A stretch of 64,000 bases of DNA from Bacillota bacterium (GTDB taxonomy: Bacteria; Bacillota; Clostridia; Christensenellales; CAG-138), in contig JAEXEN010000027.1 in the NCBI GenBank assembly GCA_023400985.1, forward strand, positions 124,001-188,000, in the 5' to 3' direction. The translations under genes were made by a program, and so were the position numbers. Below are positions 1 to 8,600 of this stretch, piece after piece. The notes under the pieces are model-generated. The model searched no databases. It was not told the DNA's origin and was given only the letters and a program-made list of their open reading frames with translations. How positions within the stretch are numbered: position 1 is the first letter of the stretch; each line of letters starts with the position of its first letter.

Positions 1-469
1 TAAAGCAGTATCATACTTTTCAAAAAAGGTCTTCTCTCCCATACATACAAAACCTTGATTTTCATATACTGCCCTTAATTTATGTCGATGCTGATTACAA
101 TTTAGGCGAATTGCGTTAATACTATAACTAAGGGCTAAAGCTTTCGCATAATCAATTAATTTTTTTGAAATTCCTTTTCCGGCAAATGCACGCTTAACAG
201 CAACCTTATGCAAGAATAGAGATTCACCTTTTGGAAGGTTAGGCCAATAAACTGGGTCATAATCTGTTAAAGCCATACAACCAGCCGGTAATCTGCTTTG
301 ATATGCAATATAAAAGTTATTTACTTTTATAGGACTTTGATAGATTAGACCACTTCACATTTAACGCATTCCATTGGTTTTGCATTGCATTTTCAGACAT
401 CCAGTTTACAGCATCCAATAGAATTTCTTCAATGATTGGTATATCACATTCATCAGCTTGTTTAACCAT
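1..469 (-). pseudogene. GNAT-family N-acetyltransferase, frameshifted and cut by the window edge
   Basis: Read on the minus strand from the ATG at 469, the first frame gives about 40 residues (starts MVKQADECDIPII) and then reaches a stop. Near 348-353 the homology moves by one base to a second frame, which continues with NNFYIAY, SLFLHKVAVKRAFAGKGISK and LNCNQHRHKLRAVYENQGF. These are the acetyl-CoA-binding and late-strand motifs typical of GNAT acetyltransferases. That frame is still open at base 1. The stretch is clearly more AT-rich than its neighbours, which suggests transfer. It is either a true pseudogene or one base is wrong in the assembly. The substrate cannot be told. Confidence 0.75.
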
Positions 470-503
470 AGTATTAACCCCATATTATAAGTGCGTGATA
501 AGC

Positions 504-580
504 GGCGGGATGAAATCATCCCGCCCTATACATGTAATACGTAATGCCCTGTAGGGGGCGATTCAATATCGGCCCGCGCG
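504..580. repeat. two short GC-rich palindromic repeats
   Basis: A perfect palindrome built on GGCGGGATGAAATCATCCCG (504-525) is followed by a second unit with GGGCGATTCAATATCGGCCC (about 555-575). Both belong to a family of short hairpin repeats found in many gaps of this window, for example near 10190, 11930, 15140, 15190, 23515 and 34095. No gene is seen between 470 and 607. Confidence 0.8.
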
Positions 581-607
581 GAGGTCTCGACTATTTCCGC
601 GACCGCG

Positions 608-1099
608 TCAGCGCACATACCCCATATCTTTGAGCATCCTGCCGAGCACCCTTAGTCTTTCGCCGATGAGTTCATCGTCCTTGGCTAGAGAATCGAGCAT
701 GAGCTTCACGTCCTCATCGATGCATTCGTTGTCGGTGCAGATGCTCACCGTCATCGCGTCGCCCTGCAATCCTATGCGGTCGATCTGCGGGTGAGCGGGG
801 TCGTAATTTTTCTCGAACCGGTACGATTCGGAAAAATATTGGCGCGTGCGGCAAAATAAAATGCAAAGGTCGAGAAGGCGGTGGATGGGGAGTTCCTCGG
901 ACAATCGCGACCAGCGGTCACCGGAGGTGCGCCATACCTTGGCGCTCACGTCCACGCGCCCGCGCTCGTTCCACTGCGCAAGGCCGATGGACAGCCCCTG
1001 CGTATCCGTCTTATAGGCGTTGCGTCCATCGATGTCGCCGTAGTTTTCCGCCACCACCACGGGTTTGTGCTTAAGATGCGTGGGTATTTTTAAGCTCAT
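608..1099 (-). CDS. conserved hypothetical protein (DUF6530-like)
   Basis: A 163-residue soluble protein with no signal peptide or membrane segment. The start is the ATG at 1099, which has a GGAGG five to six bases upstream; a TTG four codons earlier lies inside that ribosome binding site and is not credible. The N-terminal KIPTHLKHKPVVV and the motif DGRNAYKTDTQGLSIGLAQW resemble, from memory, a Firmicutes family of unknown function (DUF6530). No catalytic motif is recognised. It is transcribed alone, divergently from ogt, from a promoter overlapping a hairpin. The family name is tentative. Confidence 0.7.
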   Translation of the reverse strand: MSLKIPTHLKHKPVVVAENYGDIDGRNAYKTDTQGLSIGLAQWNERGRVDVSAKVWRTSGDRWSRLSEELPIHRLLDLCILFCRTRQYFSESYRFEKNYDPAHPQIDRIGLQGDAMTVSICTDNECIDEDVKLMLDSLAKDDELIGERLRVLGRMLKDMGYVR

Positions 1100-1132
1100 A
1101 TCAGCCTCCAAATGAGTTGAATTACAAATTTT

Positions 1133-1160
1133 ATAATATCATAAAATTTGTGTGTGTCAA
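1133..1160 (-). promoter_or_regulatory. minus-strand promoter overlapping an inverted repeat
   Basis: On the minus strand TTGACA (1160-1155) and TATTAT (1138-1133) are 16 bases apart and point at the hypothetical gene starting at 1099. The -10 region lies in the loop of an 11-bp inverted repeat, ACAAATTTTAT (1124-1134) with ATAAAATTTGT (1141-1151). This could be an operator, but it may be only local AT symmetry. Confidence 0.6.
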
Positions 1161-1170
1161 GCTGGGGGAT

Positions 1171-1241
1171 TTGCGGGCGCGCGGGAGCATGGTATACTGG
1201 ATGTGCGGTATGCTCCGCGGATATTCCGTACACCCAGTATA
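1171..1241 (+). promoter_or_regulatory. ogt promoter and long leader hairpin
   Basis: TTGCGG (1171-1176) and TATACT (1193-1198) with a 16-base spacer form a plausible promoter. The -10 box opens a 16-bp imperfect stem: TATACTGGATGTGCGG (1193-1208) pairs with CCGTACACCCAGTATA (1226-1241) with two mismatches. A T-rich run (GAATTTTTTATTTT) follows, just before the ogt ribosome binding site. It may be a terminator/attenuator or an operator; which one is not decided by the sequence. Confidence 0.5.
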
Positions 1242-1267
1242 GAATTTTTTATTTTCGGGAGGCCGGT

Positions 1268-1744
1268 ATGAAGATCTTCACAACGCTTAAAAGCCCCATT
1301 GGTACGCTCCTTATCGCCGAGGAAAACGGCGGCATAACGGATATCGACCGCTTTACGGCCGCTCCTAAAGGTATGGAGCAGGGCGAAACGCCGCTCCTGA
1401 ACGAGGCGAAGCGCCAGCTCAACGCATATTTTTCGGGTGCGCTGAAGGCGTTTTCTTTGCCGCTCAAGCCCCAAGGCACCGCGTTTATGCTTCGCGTTTG
1501 GGAGGAATTAAGAAAAATACCCTATGGCGAGACCATCAGCTACCGCGAGCTTGCGCGGCGCGCAGGGAACGAAAAAGCATGCCGCGCGGTGGGGCAGGCG
1601 AACGGGAAAAACCCCGTCATGATCGCGATACCCTGCCACCGCGTGATCGCTGCGGACGGCGGATTGGGCGGTTACGCAGGCGGGCTGGAGAATAAGGCGG
1701 CGCTTTTGGAACTCGAAAAAAGATGTAAGCAAAGCGCAAAGTAG
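1268..1744 (+). CDS. ogt: methylated-DNA--protein-cysteine S-methyltransferase
   Basis: A 158-residue suicide repair enzyme that moves the alkyl group from O6-alkylguanine in DNA onto its own cysteine. The active-site signature IAIPCHRVIAADGGLGGYAGG carries the acceptor Cys in PCHRV. Upstream, the helix-turn-helix part reads PYGETISYRELARRAG with a later RAVGQANGKNP, also typical. The start is the ATG at 1268, just after a GGGAGG ribosome binding site; more upstream start codons have none. The length fits short one-domain Ogt proteins without the Ada regulatory domain. It stands alone behind its own promoter and hairpin leader. Confidence 0.95.
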   Translation: MKIFTTLKSPIGTLLIAEENGGITDIDRFTAAPKGMEQGETPLLNEAKRQLNAYFSGALKAFSLPLKPQGTAFMLRVWEELRKIPYGETISYRELARRAGNEKACRAVGQANGKNPVMIAIPCHRVIAADGGLGGYAGGLENKAALLELEKRCKQSAK

Positions 1745-1872
1745 CGGCGCAGCCACTTTTATGACACAATGACTTTCCTTGCCTTTGACGGGTATCTGGT
1801 ATAAAATGTACCTACTATCCTGTAAAATGATAGGGGGATAATTTAAGTTTTTCAATGAAAGGAGGATCTTAT

Positions 1873-2229
1873 ATGCCGGGAGTCATCACGACGGATCTCG
1901 GGAAAGTCATTATCGACGAGGCCTTGATCGCAAACATCGCGGGGTATGCGGCGCTTGAAAACTACGGCATCGCAGCCATGAGCTCGAAAACCGCGGGCGA
2001 TGCTATTTTGCAGCTCATCGGCGGGGAAAACCACAAGCGCGGCGTAAAAGTCTCGTTTTCGGAGGACGGCAACGAGGTGGATATCGATCTGTACGTCACG
2101 CTGATCTACGGCGTTTCCCTTCCGGCGGTGGCACAGAACATGATGAGCAACGTCCGTTACAAGGTGAACGAGATGACGGGGCTCAAGGTGCGCAATGTCA
2201 ACATCCACGTGGAAACGGTGCGCCTATAG
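1873..2229 (+). CDS. Asp23/Gls24 family envelope stress response protein (YloU-like)
   Basis: A 118-residue protein. It starts GVITTDLGKVIIDEALIANIAGYAA and ends with KVNEMTGLKVRNVNIHVETVR, the usual Asp23/Gls24 fold ends. The family is abundant in Firmicutes and often linked to the membrane and cell-envelope stress; its exact biochemical role is not settled. The start is the ATG at 1873, seven bases after GGAGG. An earlier in-frame ATG at 1855 overlaps that ribosome binding site. It lies directly before the FakA-like gene, the same order as yloU-yloV-recG in Bacillus, so cotranscription is likely. Confidence 0.9.
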   Translation: MPGVITTDLGKVIIDEALIANIAGYAALENYGIAAMSSKTAGDAILQLIGGENHKRGVKVSFSEDGNEVDIDLYVTLIYGVSLPAVAQNMMSNVRYKVNEMTGLKVRNVNIHVETVRL

Positions 2230-2295
2230 TGACGTTTTGCCCGCTCGCTCGCTGCGTAAGGTAGAAAGCGGGGCGGGCATGGGGGAGGTTTCATT

Positions 2296-3927
2296 TTGAA
2301 TGATATGACCATCAACGGCACGCTGCTGAAGGATATGTTCCTCATGGGCGCAGCGCTGCTTGAAAAAAACAAAGCGGGCATCGACTCGCTCAATGTTTTT
2401 CCGGTCCCCGACGGCGACACCGGAACAAACATGTCCATGACCATGCAGGGCGCCGTCAAGGAGATCAAGTCCCGCGAGGGAAGCACCGTGGAGGAAGTCG
2501 CGGCCGCGGCGTCCATGGGCTCGCTCAAAGGCGCAAGAGGCAACTCGGGCGTTATCCTTTCGCAGATCCTGCGTGGCTTTGCAAAGGCGCTTTCGGGCGC
2601 TGAGGAAATGGACGCAAACGGCTTGGCCAACGCGCTTTCCATGGGTACGGCTGCGGCGTACAAGGCTGTTATGAAGCCCAAAGAAGGCACCATGCTTACG
2701 GTATCGCGCATGGTAAGCGAGGCCGTGAGCGCCGCGGCAAACGAGGGCGCAAACGTTTACAGGCTTCTCGACATCATGCTCGAAACGGGCGAGGCGGCGC
2801 TGAAGCTTACCCCCGATCTGCTGCCTGTTTTAAAGGAAGCGGGCGTTGTGGACTCGGGCGGCAAGGGACTATTGACAATCTTCCGCGGCTTCAAAATGGC
2901 TGTGGACGGCGAGGAACCGGACGATTACGAGGAACCCATACAGGAGACGGAACCGGAGAGGGAAACCATCGGCCTCGACGATGTCAACGACATCAAGTTT
3001 GGCTATTGTACGGAATTTTTTATTGTTCATCTTGACCCATCATTCTCCGAATCCGAGCTCGATAAGTTCCGCGAAAAACTCATGCGCATCGGTGACTCTG
3101 TCGTTGTGGCCTATGACACGGATTTTGTCAAGGTGCACGTCCACTCCAACGCCCCGGGCAAAATTTTGCAGCTGGCGCTGCGTCTGGGCGAGATCGACCG
3201 CCCCAAGATCGAGAACATGCGCGAGCAGAACCGCGCCATCCTCGATGCCTATAAAAAGAACGAAAAGGAAAACGCAGTGGTGGCCGTGAGCGCGGGAGAA
3301 GGCCTCGAAAAAGTGTTCACGGAGCTTGGCGTATCGGTCGTCATTTCCGGCGGGCAGACGATGAACCCGAGCGCGGACGATATCGAAAAGGCCATAAGAA
3401 AGGCCAACGCGCGAAACGTGTACGTTTTGCCTAACAACTCCAACATCATCCTCGCGGCGCAGCAGGCGGCGGAATTAAGCGATCGAAACGTCATCGTGAT
3501 CCCCTCGAAAACCATCATGCAGGGGCTTAGCGCTATCATGGCGTACAATGCCGAGGGCAGCGCACAAAGCAACGAAAAGCGCATGAGGGAGAGCCTGGAG
3601 ACCGTCATTTCCGGCGCCGTCACCTACTCGGTGCGCGATACGTCCGTCAACGGCACGAAAATCGAAAAGGGCAACATCATCGGTCTTCTCGATAACGACA
3701 TCGTGACGGTGAGCGAAAGCGTGGAGGAATCTTCCGTAAAGCTCTTGGAAACGATGCTCGAAAAGCATCCCGAGGACCCCGTCGTCACGGTGTTCTTTGG
3801 TGGGGGCATGGATGAGGACAACGCGAACGCGCTTGTAAAGCAAGTCTCCGCCGAGTATCCGGATGCGGAATTCGTTGTGCAGTTCGGCGGGCAGCCTCTT
3901 TATTACTATTATTTCTCCGTCGAATAA
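2296..3927 (+). CDS. fakA: DAK2-domain fatty acid kinase FakA-like protein (YloV)
   Basis: A 543-residue protein. The N-terminal DhaL-like nucleotide-binding domain shows VFPVPDGDTGTNM and GARGNSGVILSQ, where the Asp residues bind Mg-ATP. The C-terminal half (from about residue 225) is the FakA-type extension with an EDD-like fold. In Staphylococcus FakA phosphorylates fatty acids held by a FakB partner; no fakB is in this window. The start is a TTG at 2296, seven bases after GGGGGAGG; the next ATG at 2305 is too far from that site. It sits between yloU and recG. Confidence 0.9.
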   Translation: MNDMTINGTLLKDMFLMGAALLEKNKAGIDSLNVFPVPDGDTGTNMSMTMQGAVKEIKSREGSTVEEVAAAASMGSLKGARGNSGVILSQILRGFAKALSGAEEMDANGLANALSMGTAAAYKAVMKPKEGTMLTVSRMVSEAVSAAANEGANVYRLLDIMLETGEAALKLTPDLLPVLKEAGVVDSGGKGLLTIFRGFKMAVDGEEPDDYEEPIQETEPERETIGLDDVNDIKFGYCTEFFIVHLDPSFSESELDKFREKLMRIGDSVVVAYDTDFVKVHVHSNAPGKILQLALRLGEIDRPKIENMREQNRAILDAYKKNEKENAVVAVSAGEGLEKVFTELGVSVVISGGQTMNPSADDIEKAIRKANARNVYVLPNNSNIILAAQQAAELSDRNVIVIPSKTIMQGLSAIMAYNAEGSAQSNEKRMRESLETVISGAVTYSVRDTSVNGTKIEKGNIIGLLDNDIVTVSESVEESSVKLLETMLEKHPEDPVVTVFFGGGMDEDNANALVKQVSAEYPDAEFVVQFGGQPLYYYYFSVE

Positions 3928-3939
3928 GCGGGGAAAAAC

Positions 3940-5955
3940 ATGCTGAGTCAGGCGTTGACAACCATAAAAGGCATCGGCCCGCGCCGAGCGGAAACGCTCG
4001 GGCGGCTGGGCCTTTTTTCTTTGCGAGACCTTTTGTATTACGCACCGCGCGATTACTTGGATTATTCCCGCGAGAGTTTCGCGTGCGCGCTCAAGCAGGG
4101 CGCGCCGTCCGTGGTGCGCGTGCGGCTCCTTGCGGAGCCTAAGCTCGCGCGCATCCGTAAACAGCTTAACATCCTGACCGCCGCGGCCTACGACGAAACA
4201 GGCAAGCTTACGCTCGTGTGGTATAACCAGCCTTTCCGCAGGCAAAGCCTCAAAGAGGGCGACGTCGTTTACGCCTGCGGGCGGGCGGACCTCGAGCGCG
4301 GCGCGCGGCTCGTGAACCCGGCGTTATATAAGGAGCTTCCTGGCATCGTGCCCGTGTACGCTCTCCCTAAGGGCATTTCGCAAAAGGTCTTTCGCGATAC
4401 CGTATGCGCGGTGCTCGACGCCTGCACGCCGGAACTTGAGGAAACCTTGCCGAACGAGATCATAAGGCGCTATGGGCTCTCTCCGCTTTCTGCGGCGCTA
4501 AAGGAGCTCCATTTTCCAAAAAATGCGGAAACGCTCCGCGTCGCCAAGCGTCGGCTTTCGTTTGAGGACATGCTCACCTACAGCCTTATGATCGATCTTT
4601 TGCGCGAAGAAAGAAAGGGTATGGGGGGCATCTGCTTTAAAACGGCGGGTCTTCGCGATAAATTCTTGAAATTTCTGCCTTTTGCCCCTACGAAGGGCCA
4701 GTTTACCATCATGGCGGAGATTGAGCGCGATATGGAAAGGAAAGAGTCCATGAACCGCCTCATACAGGGCGATGTGGGAAGCGGCAAAACCGTGCTCGCG
4801 CTTTACGCCATGTTTATCGCCGTGCAAAACGGGTACCAGGCGGCGCTCATGGCGCCCACGGAGATTTTGGCGCAGCAGCATTTCACATCCGTCTCGCGCA
4901 TTTTCGGCAGTGATGCGGCGATCCTGAAGGGCGGCATGAAAAAGGGCGAGCGTGACGCGGCGTATGCCCGCATTTTAAGCGGGGAAGCAAAGGCTGTGGT
5001 CGGCACGCACGCGCTCATCACGGAGGCGCTTACGTTTTCTAAACTCGGCCTCGTGGTGGCGGACGAACAGCACCGCTTCGGCGTCAGGCAGCGGGCGGCC
5101 ATCGGCAACAAGGGCGAGCGGACGGACGTGCTCATCATGTCGGCAACGCCCATTCCGCGCACGCTTTCTCTCATCTTATACGGGGATCTGGACGTTTCGG
5201 TTTTAAACGAACTTCCGCCCGGCAGGCGGCCCGTGAAAACGAGCGTCGTGCCGCGCGAAAAGCGCGACGCCATGTACCGTTTTTTGGACGAGCAGGCCGC
5301 GCGCGGCGAGCAAAGCTACGCGGTTTGTCCCATCGTCGAAAAAAACGAACAAATATCGGAAGTGCTGAGCGTCGAAGAATTGTATGAGGAACTGAAGGAA
5401 AAATTAAATTCGCGCGTTGGACTTTTGCACGGACAAATGAAAAACGCCGACAAGGAAAAGGCCATGCAGGCGTTTTTAAACGGAGAAACGAGCGTGCTTG
5501 TTTGCACCACCGTGATCGAGGTGGGTGTGGACGTAAAAAACGCCACAGTGATGACCGTCGAAAACGCGGAGCGATTCGGCCTTGCGCAGCTTCACCAGCT
5601 CCGCGGGCGCGTGGGGCGCGGCGCAAAGACGTCGTATTGTTTTTTGCTGCCGTCCGATGAAGAAAAGGCGTCAAGCGAGCGTCTGAACGCCATGACGTCC
5701 ACCAACGACGGATTTTTGATCGCTGAAAAAGACCTTCAAATGCGCGGCCCGGGCGAGTTTTTGGGCGAGCGCCAGCACGGACTCACCGGTTTTGAGGCGG
5801 CGCGCTTCGCAGCGGACATGCAGGTATTGAATGAAGCCCGCGAGGCCGCGGGCCTGATTTTAAGCGACAGATCGCTTCGTGTGGCATGCGAACCGCTCGT
5901 AAAGCTTGTGAAGGACCGCCTCGAACAAAGAGGAAAGTCGATCGCTCCGAATTAA
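3940..5955 (+). CDS. recG: ATP-dependent DNA helicase RecG
   Basis: A 671-residue helicase that remodels stalled replication forks and Holliday junctions. The wedge/OB region is at the N-terminus (starts LSQALTTIKGIGPRRAE). Helicase motif I is GDVGSGKTVLA near residue 275, the DExH-type box is VVADEQHRFGVRQ, motif III is MSATPIPRTL, and motif VI is QLRGRVGRG. The C-terminal RecG signature around MRGPGEFLG is present. It begins 12 bases after fakA and ends the operon at a strong hairpin. Confidence 0.97.
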   Translation: MLSQALTTIKGIGPRRAETLGRLGLFSLRDLLYYAPRDYLDYSRESFACALKQGAPSVVRVRLLAEPKLARIRKQLNILTAAAYDETGKLTLVWYNQPFRRQSLKEGDVVYACGRADLERGARLVNPALYKELPGIVPVYALPKGISQKVFRDTVCAVLDACTPELEETLPNEIIRRYGLSPLSAALKELHFPKNAETLRVAKRRLSFEDMLTYSLMIDLLREERKGMGGICFKTAGLRDKFLKFLPFAPTKGQFTIMAEIERDMERKESMNRLIQGDVGSGKTVLALYAMFIAVQNGYQAALMAPTEILAQQHFTSVSRIFGSDAAILKGGMKKGERDAAYARILSGEAKAVVGTHALITEALTFSKLGLVVADEQHRFGVRQRAAIGNKGERTDVLIMSATPIPRTLSLILYGDLDVSVLNELPPGRRPVKTSVVPREKRDAMYRFLDEQAARGEQSYAVCPIVEKNEQISEVLSVEELYEELKEKLNSRVGLLHGQMKNADKEKAMQAFLNGETSVLVCTTVIEVGVDVKNATVMTVENAERFGLAQLHQLRGRVGRGAKTSYCFLLPSDEEKASSERLNAMTSTNDGFLIAEKDLQMRGPGEFLGERQHGLTGFEAARFAADMQVLNEAREAAGLILSDRSLRVACEPLVKLVKDRLEQRGKSIAPN

Positions 5956-5965
5956 AAGAAATATT

Positions 5966-6015
5966 GTTTTCCAAACTAAAAAAGTGCCGCGAGCACTTTT
6001 TTTAATTTGGAAAAC
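5966..6015. terminator. recG: strong two-part hairpin terminator after recG
   Basis: An inner stem AAAAGTGC-CGCGA-GCACTTTT with a T-run is enclosed by an outer GTTTTCCAAA/TTTGGAAAAC stem. The A-run and T-run make it able to stop transcription in both directions. It closes the yloU-fakA-recG operon. Confidence 0.85.
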
Positions 6016-6103
6016 GTATAAAAATTCCGCTATACATTTCCAGTCATAAACAAACGCATGCGGGACAAATTATAAACACATCACGTTAAGGAGGTGAAAA
6101 CGA

Positions 6104-6298
6104 ATGGCACGAAACAGGGTGATCGTTCCCGAGGCGCAGCAGACGGTAGACGCGTTTAAGTGGGAAGTTGCCAACTCCCTCAACGTCAACCTCAAGCAGG
6201 GGTACAACGGCGACCTGACCTCGCGCGAGGCGGGTTCCATCGGGGGCGAAATGGTGAAGCGCATGATCGCTTACGCCGAAAGCAATCTCAAGAAGTAA
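6104..6298 (+). CDS. alpha/beta-type small acid-soluble spore protein
   Basis: A 64-residue protein of the alpha/beta SASP family. These coat and protect DNA in dormant endospores and are degraded by the Gpr protease at germination. It carries NVNLKQGYNGDLTSREAGSI and GGEMVKRMIAYAE, the two conserved blocks of the family. The start is the ATG at 6104 behind an AAGGAGGTGAAAACGA ribosome binding site. A near-identical paralogue follows 50 bases downstream. A SigG-type promoter is expected, but no clear match was found in the upstream 80 bases. Confidence 0.95.
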   Translation: MARNRVIVPEAQQTVDAFKWEVANSLNVNLKQGYNGDLTSREAGSIGGEMVKRMIAYAESNLKK

Positions 6299-6304
6299 CG
6301 AAAG

Positions 6305-6321
6305 CTTGGGCATAACCCAAG
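6305..6321 (+). other. small hairpin between the two SASP genes
   Basis: CTTGGGCATAACCCAAG forms a six to seven base-pair stem in the gap between the paired SASP genes. It has no T-run, so it is more likely an mRNA-stability or spacer hairpin than a terminator. Confidence 0.4.
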
Positions 6322-6347
6322 ATAACTAAAAGAAAGGAGATACAAAA

Positions 6348-6545
6348 ATGGCTAATTACAACAAGCAATTTCTGCAGAGCCTCAAGACCGAGGCCGCGTC
6401 CGCGCAGAACGTCACCCTCAAGCAGGGCTACAACGGTGACATCACTGCCCGCCAGGCGGGTTCCATCGGGGGCGAAATGGTGAAGCGCATGATCGCTTAT
6501 GCCCAGAACAACATGGGCGGCACGTCCGGCAACGCCATGAAATAA
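6348..6545 (+). CDS. alpha/beta-type small acid-soluble spore protein (second copy)
   Basis: A 65-residue paralogue of the preceding gene. The blocks NVTLKQGYNGDITARQAGSI and GGEMVKRMIAYAQ match it almost residue for residue, while the N- and C-termini differ. The start is the ATG at 6348 with GAAAGGAGA upstream. The two genes form a tandem duplication, as is common for SASPs. They are the main evidence in this window that the organism makes endospores. Confidence 0.95.
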   Translation: MANYNKQFLQSLKTEAASAQNVTLKQGYNGDITARQAGSIGGEMVKRMIAYAQNNMGGTSGNAMK

Positions 6546-6584
6546 GGCTTAACCCTTAAACAACTGAACAGTGGGTTATCTATC

Positions 6585-6945
6585 GCGCGCATGGCAAGCC
6601 ATGCGCGCGAAGCGCTACGCGCTTTCGCGGAAATGGCGGCACGCCATTTCCGCGAGGATCGTTGCGGCGGGGTTTGCAGGAAGTGCCTGTTCGTACCTCA
6701 CGGCCGGCACTTTCTGAGGGGAACGAAAACCTCTGGCTTTCATCCGTTTCGGCGCACGCAAAGCCGTAGGCCTTGGCCCAAAGGGCTCCGGCCTCCAGAC
6801 CCCCGGCGGAACGGTCTTGACCGTTCCGCGACGGTGCGGATGTGTGCGATGTAACGTTCTATTGTAGAGCAAGGGCAGAGCCCTTGCCCTACAGAGATTT
6901 GGTGTTTCCGGGTAGGACGGGATGATTTTCATCCCGCCGCGTATT
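6585..6945 (+). repeat. composite hairpin repeat, copy 1 (degenerate)
   Basis: The gap between the SASP genes and gpsA has no credible gene. It contains GGCGCACGCAAAGCCGTAGG, GGCCCAAAGGGCTCCGG, a GAACGGTCTTGACCGTTC hairpin, then GCAAGGGCAGAGCCCTTGC (6868-6890), and finally ACGGGATGATTTTCATCCCG (about 6917-6937). The same modules, in the same order, occur at 9950, 36040 and 56210, and reversed at 15250-15530. It lies between two convergent genes. Confidence 0.8.
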
Positions 6946-6970
6946 ACCGCAAAGATGACGCGGCTTCCGC

Positions 6971-7924
6971 CTACTCCGCCTTCAAACTCCTCCCGAACAA
7001 CCGCTCTACCGCTTTTTGCGGATATAGGCCCGTAAAAAGCGTGTCGTATACCGCGTCGCAGATGGGAAGCTCAACGTTGTACTTTTGCGAAAGGAGCTTC
7101 ATCGCTTTGCAGGTATCTACGCCTTCCGCAAGCTCTCCGTAGGGTTCGTTTTTTACAAACGCTTCGCCGAAGCGGCGGTTGTGGCTCAGGAGCGAAAACA
7201 CGGTGGCCGCGTAATCCCCGAGGTGGCAAAGCCCGTAAGCCGAGTTGGGGTCGCCGTCCATCGCTTGTATCAATCGCGCTACTTCGCGCGTACCGCGCGA
7301 GCATAAAGCCCCCTTGAGCGAGGAGAGCTCAAGCGCGTCGAGCACGCCCGCGGCTATACCGATCACGTTTTTCGCCGCGGCGCCCACCTCGTTGCCGATC
7401 ATATCGCCGCCGTAATAAAAGCGGATGAGCTCGCTCGAAAACGCATCCACCAACATGGTTTTTACGTCGTTGTCAAAACTATCGATCACCATGCAGTTTG
7501 GGATACCGGCGGTAAACTCCTGCACATGCCCCGGGCCTATCCATACCGCGACGCGTGAACCTAAAGGAGCGGTTTCGAGCACGATTTCACTTAACCTTTT
7601 GCCGCTGTCCGTCTCGAGGCCTTTCATGCAGAGCACGAAAAGTTTAGGCTCTTTTGTTACAGCGGAAATTTCGCCCATGAGCGCACGAAGCCCCTGCGCA
7701 TTCACGCTGATGACGACGACTTCGCTTCGAAGCGACTCCTTTAGGTCGCTTGTGAGGCGCACGCGCGATGAAAGCGTTGTGAGCCCGTTGGTGCGGTTTT
7801 CTTGAAATGCTTGAAAATGCTTGGAATTCGGTCTTCCGTAAAGCGTTACATCATGGGAAAGCCCGTCTAAATACCACGCCAGAAAGGCGCCCCAGCGCCC
7901 GCAGCCGATCACGCTTATTTCCAT
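6971..7924 (-). CDS. gpsA: NAD(P)H-dependent glycerol-3-phosphate dehydrogenase
   Basis: A 317-residue cytosolic enzyme that reduces dihydroxyacetone phosphate to sn-glycerol 3-phosphate, the backbone for membrane phospholipids. The N-terminal Rossmann motif is VIGCGRWGAFLAWYL. The catalytic block AAAKNVIGIAAGVLDAL holds the conserved lysine, and SRGTREVARL is the usual later motif. It is slightly shorter and more divergent than typical GpsA. The start is the ATG at 7924, inside the last codons of the upstream GNAT gene (10-base overlap), so the two are translationally coupled. Confidence 0.9.
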   Translation of the reverse strand: MEISVIGCGRWGAFLAWYLDGLSHDVTLYGRPNSKHFQAFQENRTNGLTTLSSRVRLTSDLKESLRSEVVVISVNAQGLRALMGEISAVTKEPKLFVLCMKGLETDSGKRLSEIVLETAPLGSRVAVWIGPGHVQEFTAGIPNCMVIDSFDNDVKTMLVDAFSSELIRFYYGGDMIGNEVGAAAKNVIGIAAGVLDALELSSLKGALCSRGTREVARLIQAMDGDPNSAYGLCHLGDYAATVFSLLSHNRRFGEAFVKNEPYGELAEGVDTCKAMKLLSQKYNVELPICDAVYDTLFTGLYPQKAVERLFGRSLKAE

Positions 7925-8481
7925 CGTTCTTCCATCTCCTCGTTGAGAAGCACCATATGTATATGGTCCTCCCAAACGCCGTCTATCTGCAAATATTTCT
8001 TTGAAATGCCCTCGTCTATAAAACCTGCCTTCTCCGCCACGCGAAGCGAGGGTTTATTGCGCGGCATGATGTTTGCCTCGAGCCGGTGAAGTCCGATATC
8101 GTGAAACGCGATATCGACGGCCTTGAAAAGCGCTTCCGTCATGAGCCCCTTGTTGATCTCATCCTTGTCGAGCCTATAACCGACGAAGCAGGAGCGAAAC
8201 GCCCCCATCACAATGGTGCTTAAGGAAAGCATGCCTATGATGCGCACTTCACCGCGGTAGGAAAGCCAAAATTTCACGGCGGTGCCGTCCGAAAAACGCT
8301 CAACGTCCGCCTGCAAAAAACCCCTTTGGCAGCTTTTGGTAAAAAATTCCTCGTCGCGCTCGGGCTCGGTGGCGCGCAAAAATTCGCGGTTCCTCAAAAA
8401 ATACTCCGCCACGAGCGGCGCGAGCCGCGGGTGGGAGATCGTCATGCAAAGCCGCTCGGTATAATACTCGCTGCGCACCAT
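7915..8481 (-). CDS. GNAT-family acetyltransferase, RimJ/RimL type
   Basis: A 188-residue acetyltransferase. It begins YTERLCMTISHPRLAPLVAEY, like RimJ/RimL and SpeG-type proteins. The acetyl-CoA region reads GYRLDKDEINKGLMTEAL, followed by LHRLEANIMPRNKPSLRVAE and AGFIDEG. In this family the substrate is often a protein N-terminus or a small amine, but it cannot be told here. The start is the ATG at 8481 with AAGGAGGAGC upstream on the minus strand. It overlaps gpsA by 10 bases and is probably cotranscribed with it. Confidence 0.9.
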   Translation of the reverse strand: MVRSEYYTERLCMTISHPRLAPLVAEYFLRNREFLRATEPERDEEFFTKSCQRGFLQADVERFSDGTAVKFWLSYRGEVRIIGMLSLSTIVMGAFRSCFVGYRLDKDEINKGLMTEALFKAVDIAFHDIGLHRLEANIMPRNKPSLRVAEKAGFIDEGISKKYLQIDGVWEDHIHMVLLNEEMEERWK

Positions 8482-8541
8482 ACGTCTGCTCCTCCTTTTC
8501 ACGCGCTATCCATCAGTTTACCATAGCGCGCACCGGATGTG

Positions 8542-8570
8542 TAGACGATAGAGAGCATAAAGTGTACAAT
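8542..8570 (+). promoter_or_regulatory. promoter for the M15 peptidase gene
   Basis: TAGACG (8542-8547) and TACAAT (8565-8570) have a 17-base spacer and lie 30 bases upstream of the start codon. The -10 match is good and the -35 match is partial. Confidence 0.5.
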
Positions 8571-8600
8571 GAAACCGAGCCTTGTGCTTTGGAGGCATAT

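Noticed and set aside
6016..6103. SigG promoter for the first SASP gene
   Set aside because: A GCATG at 6057 could be a -35 element, but no matching -10 lies at the proper spacing. It is expected from biology but not shown by the sequence.
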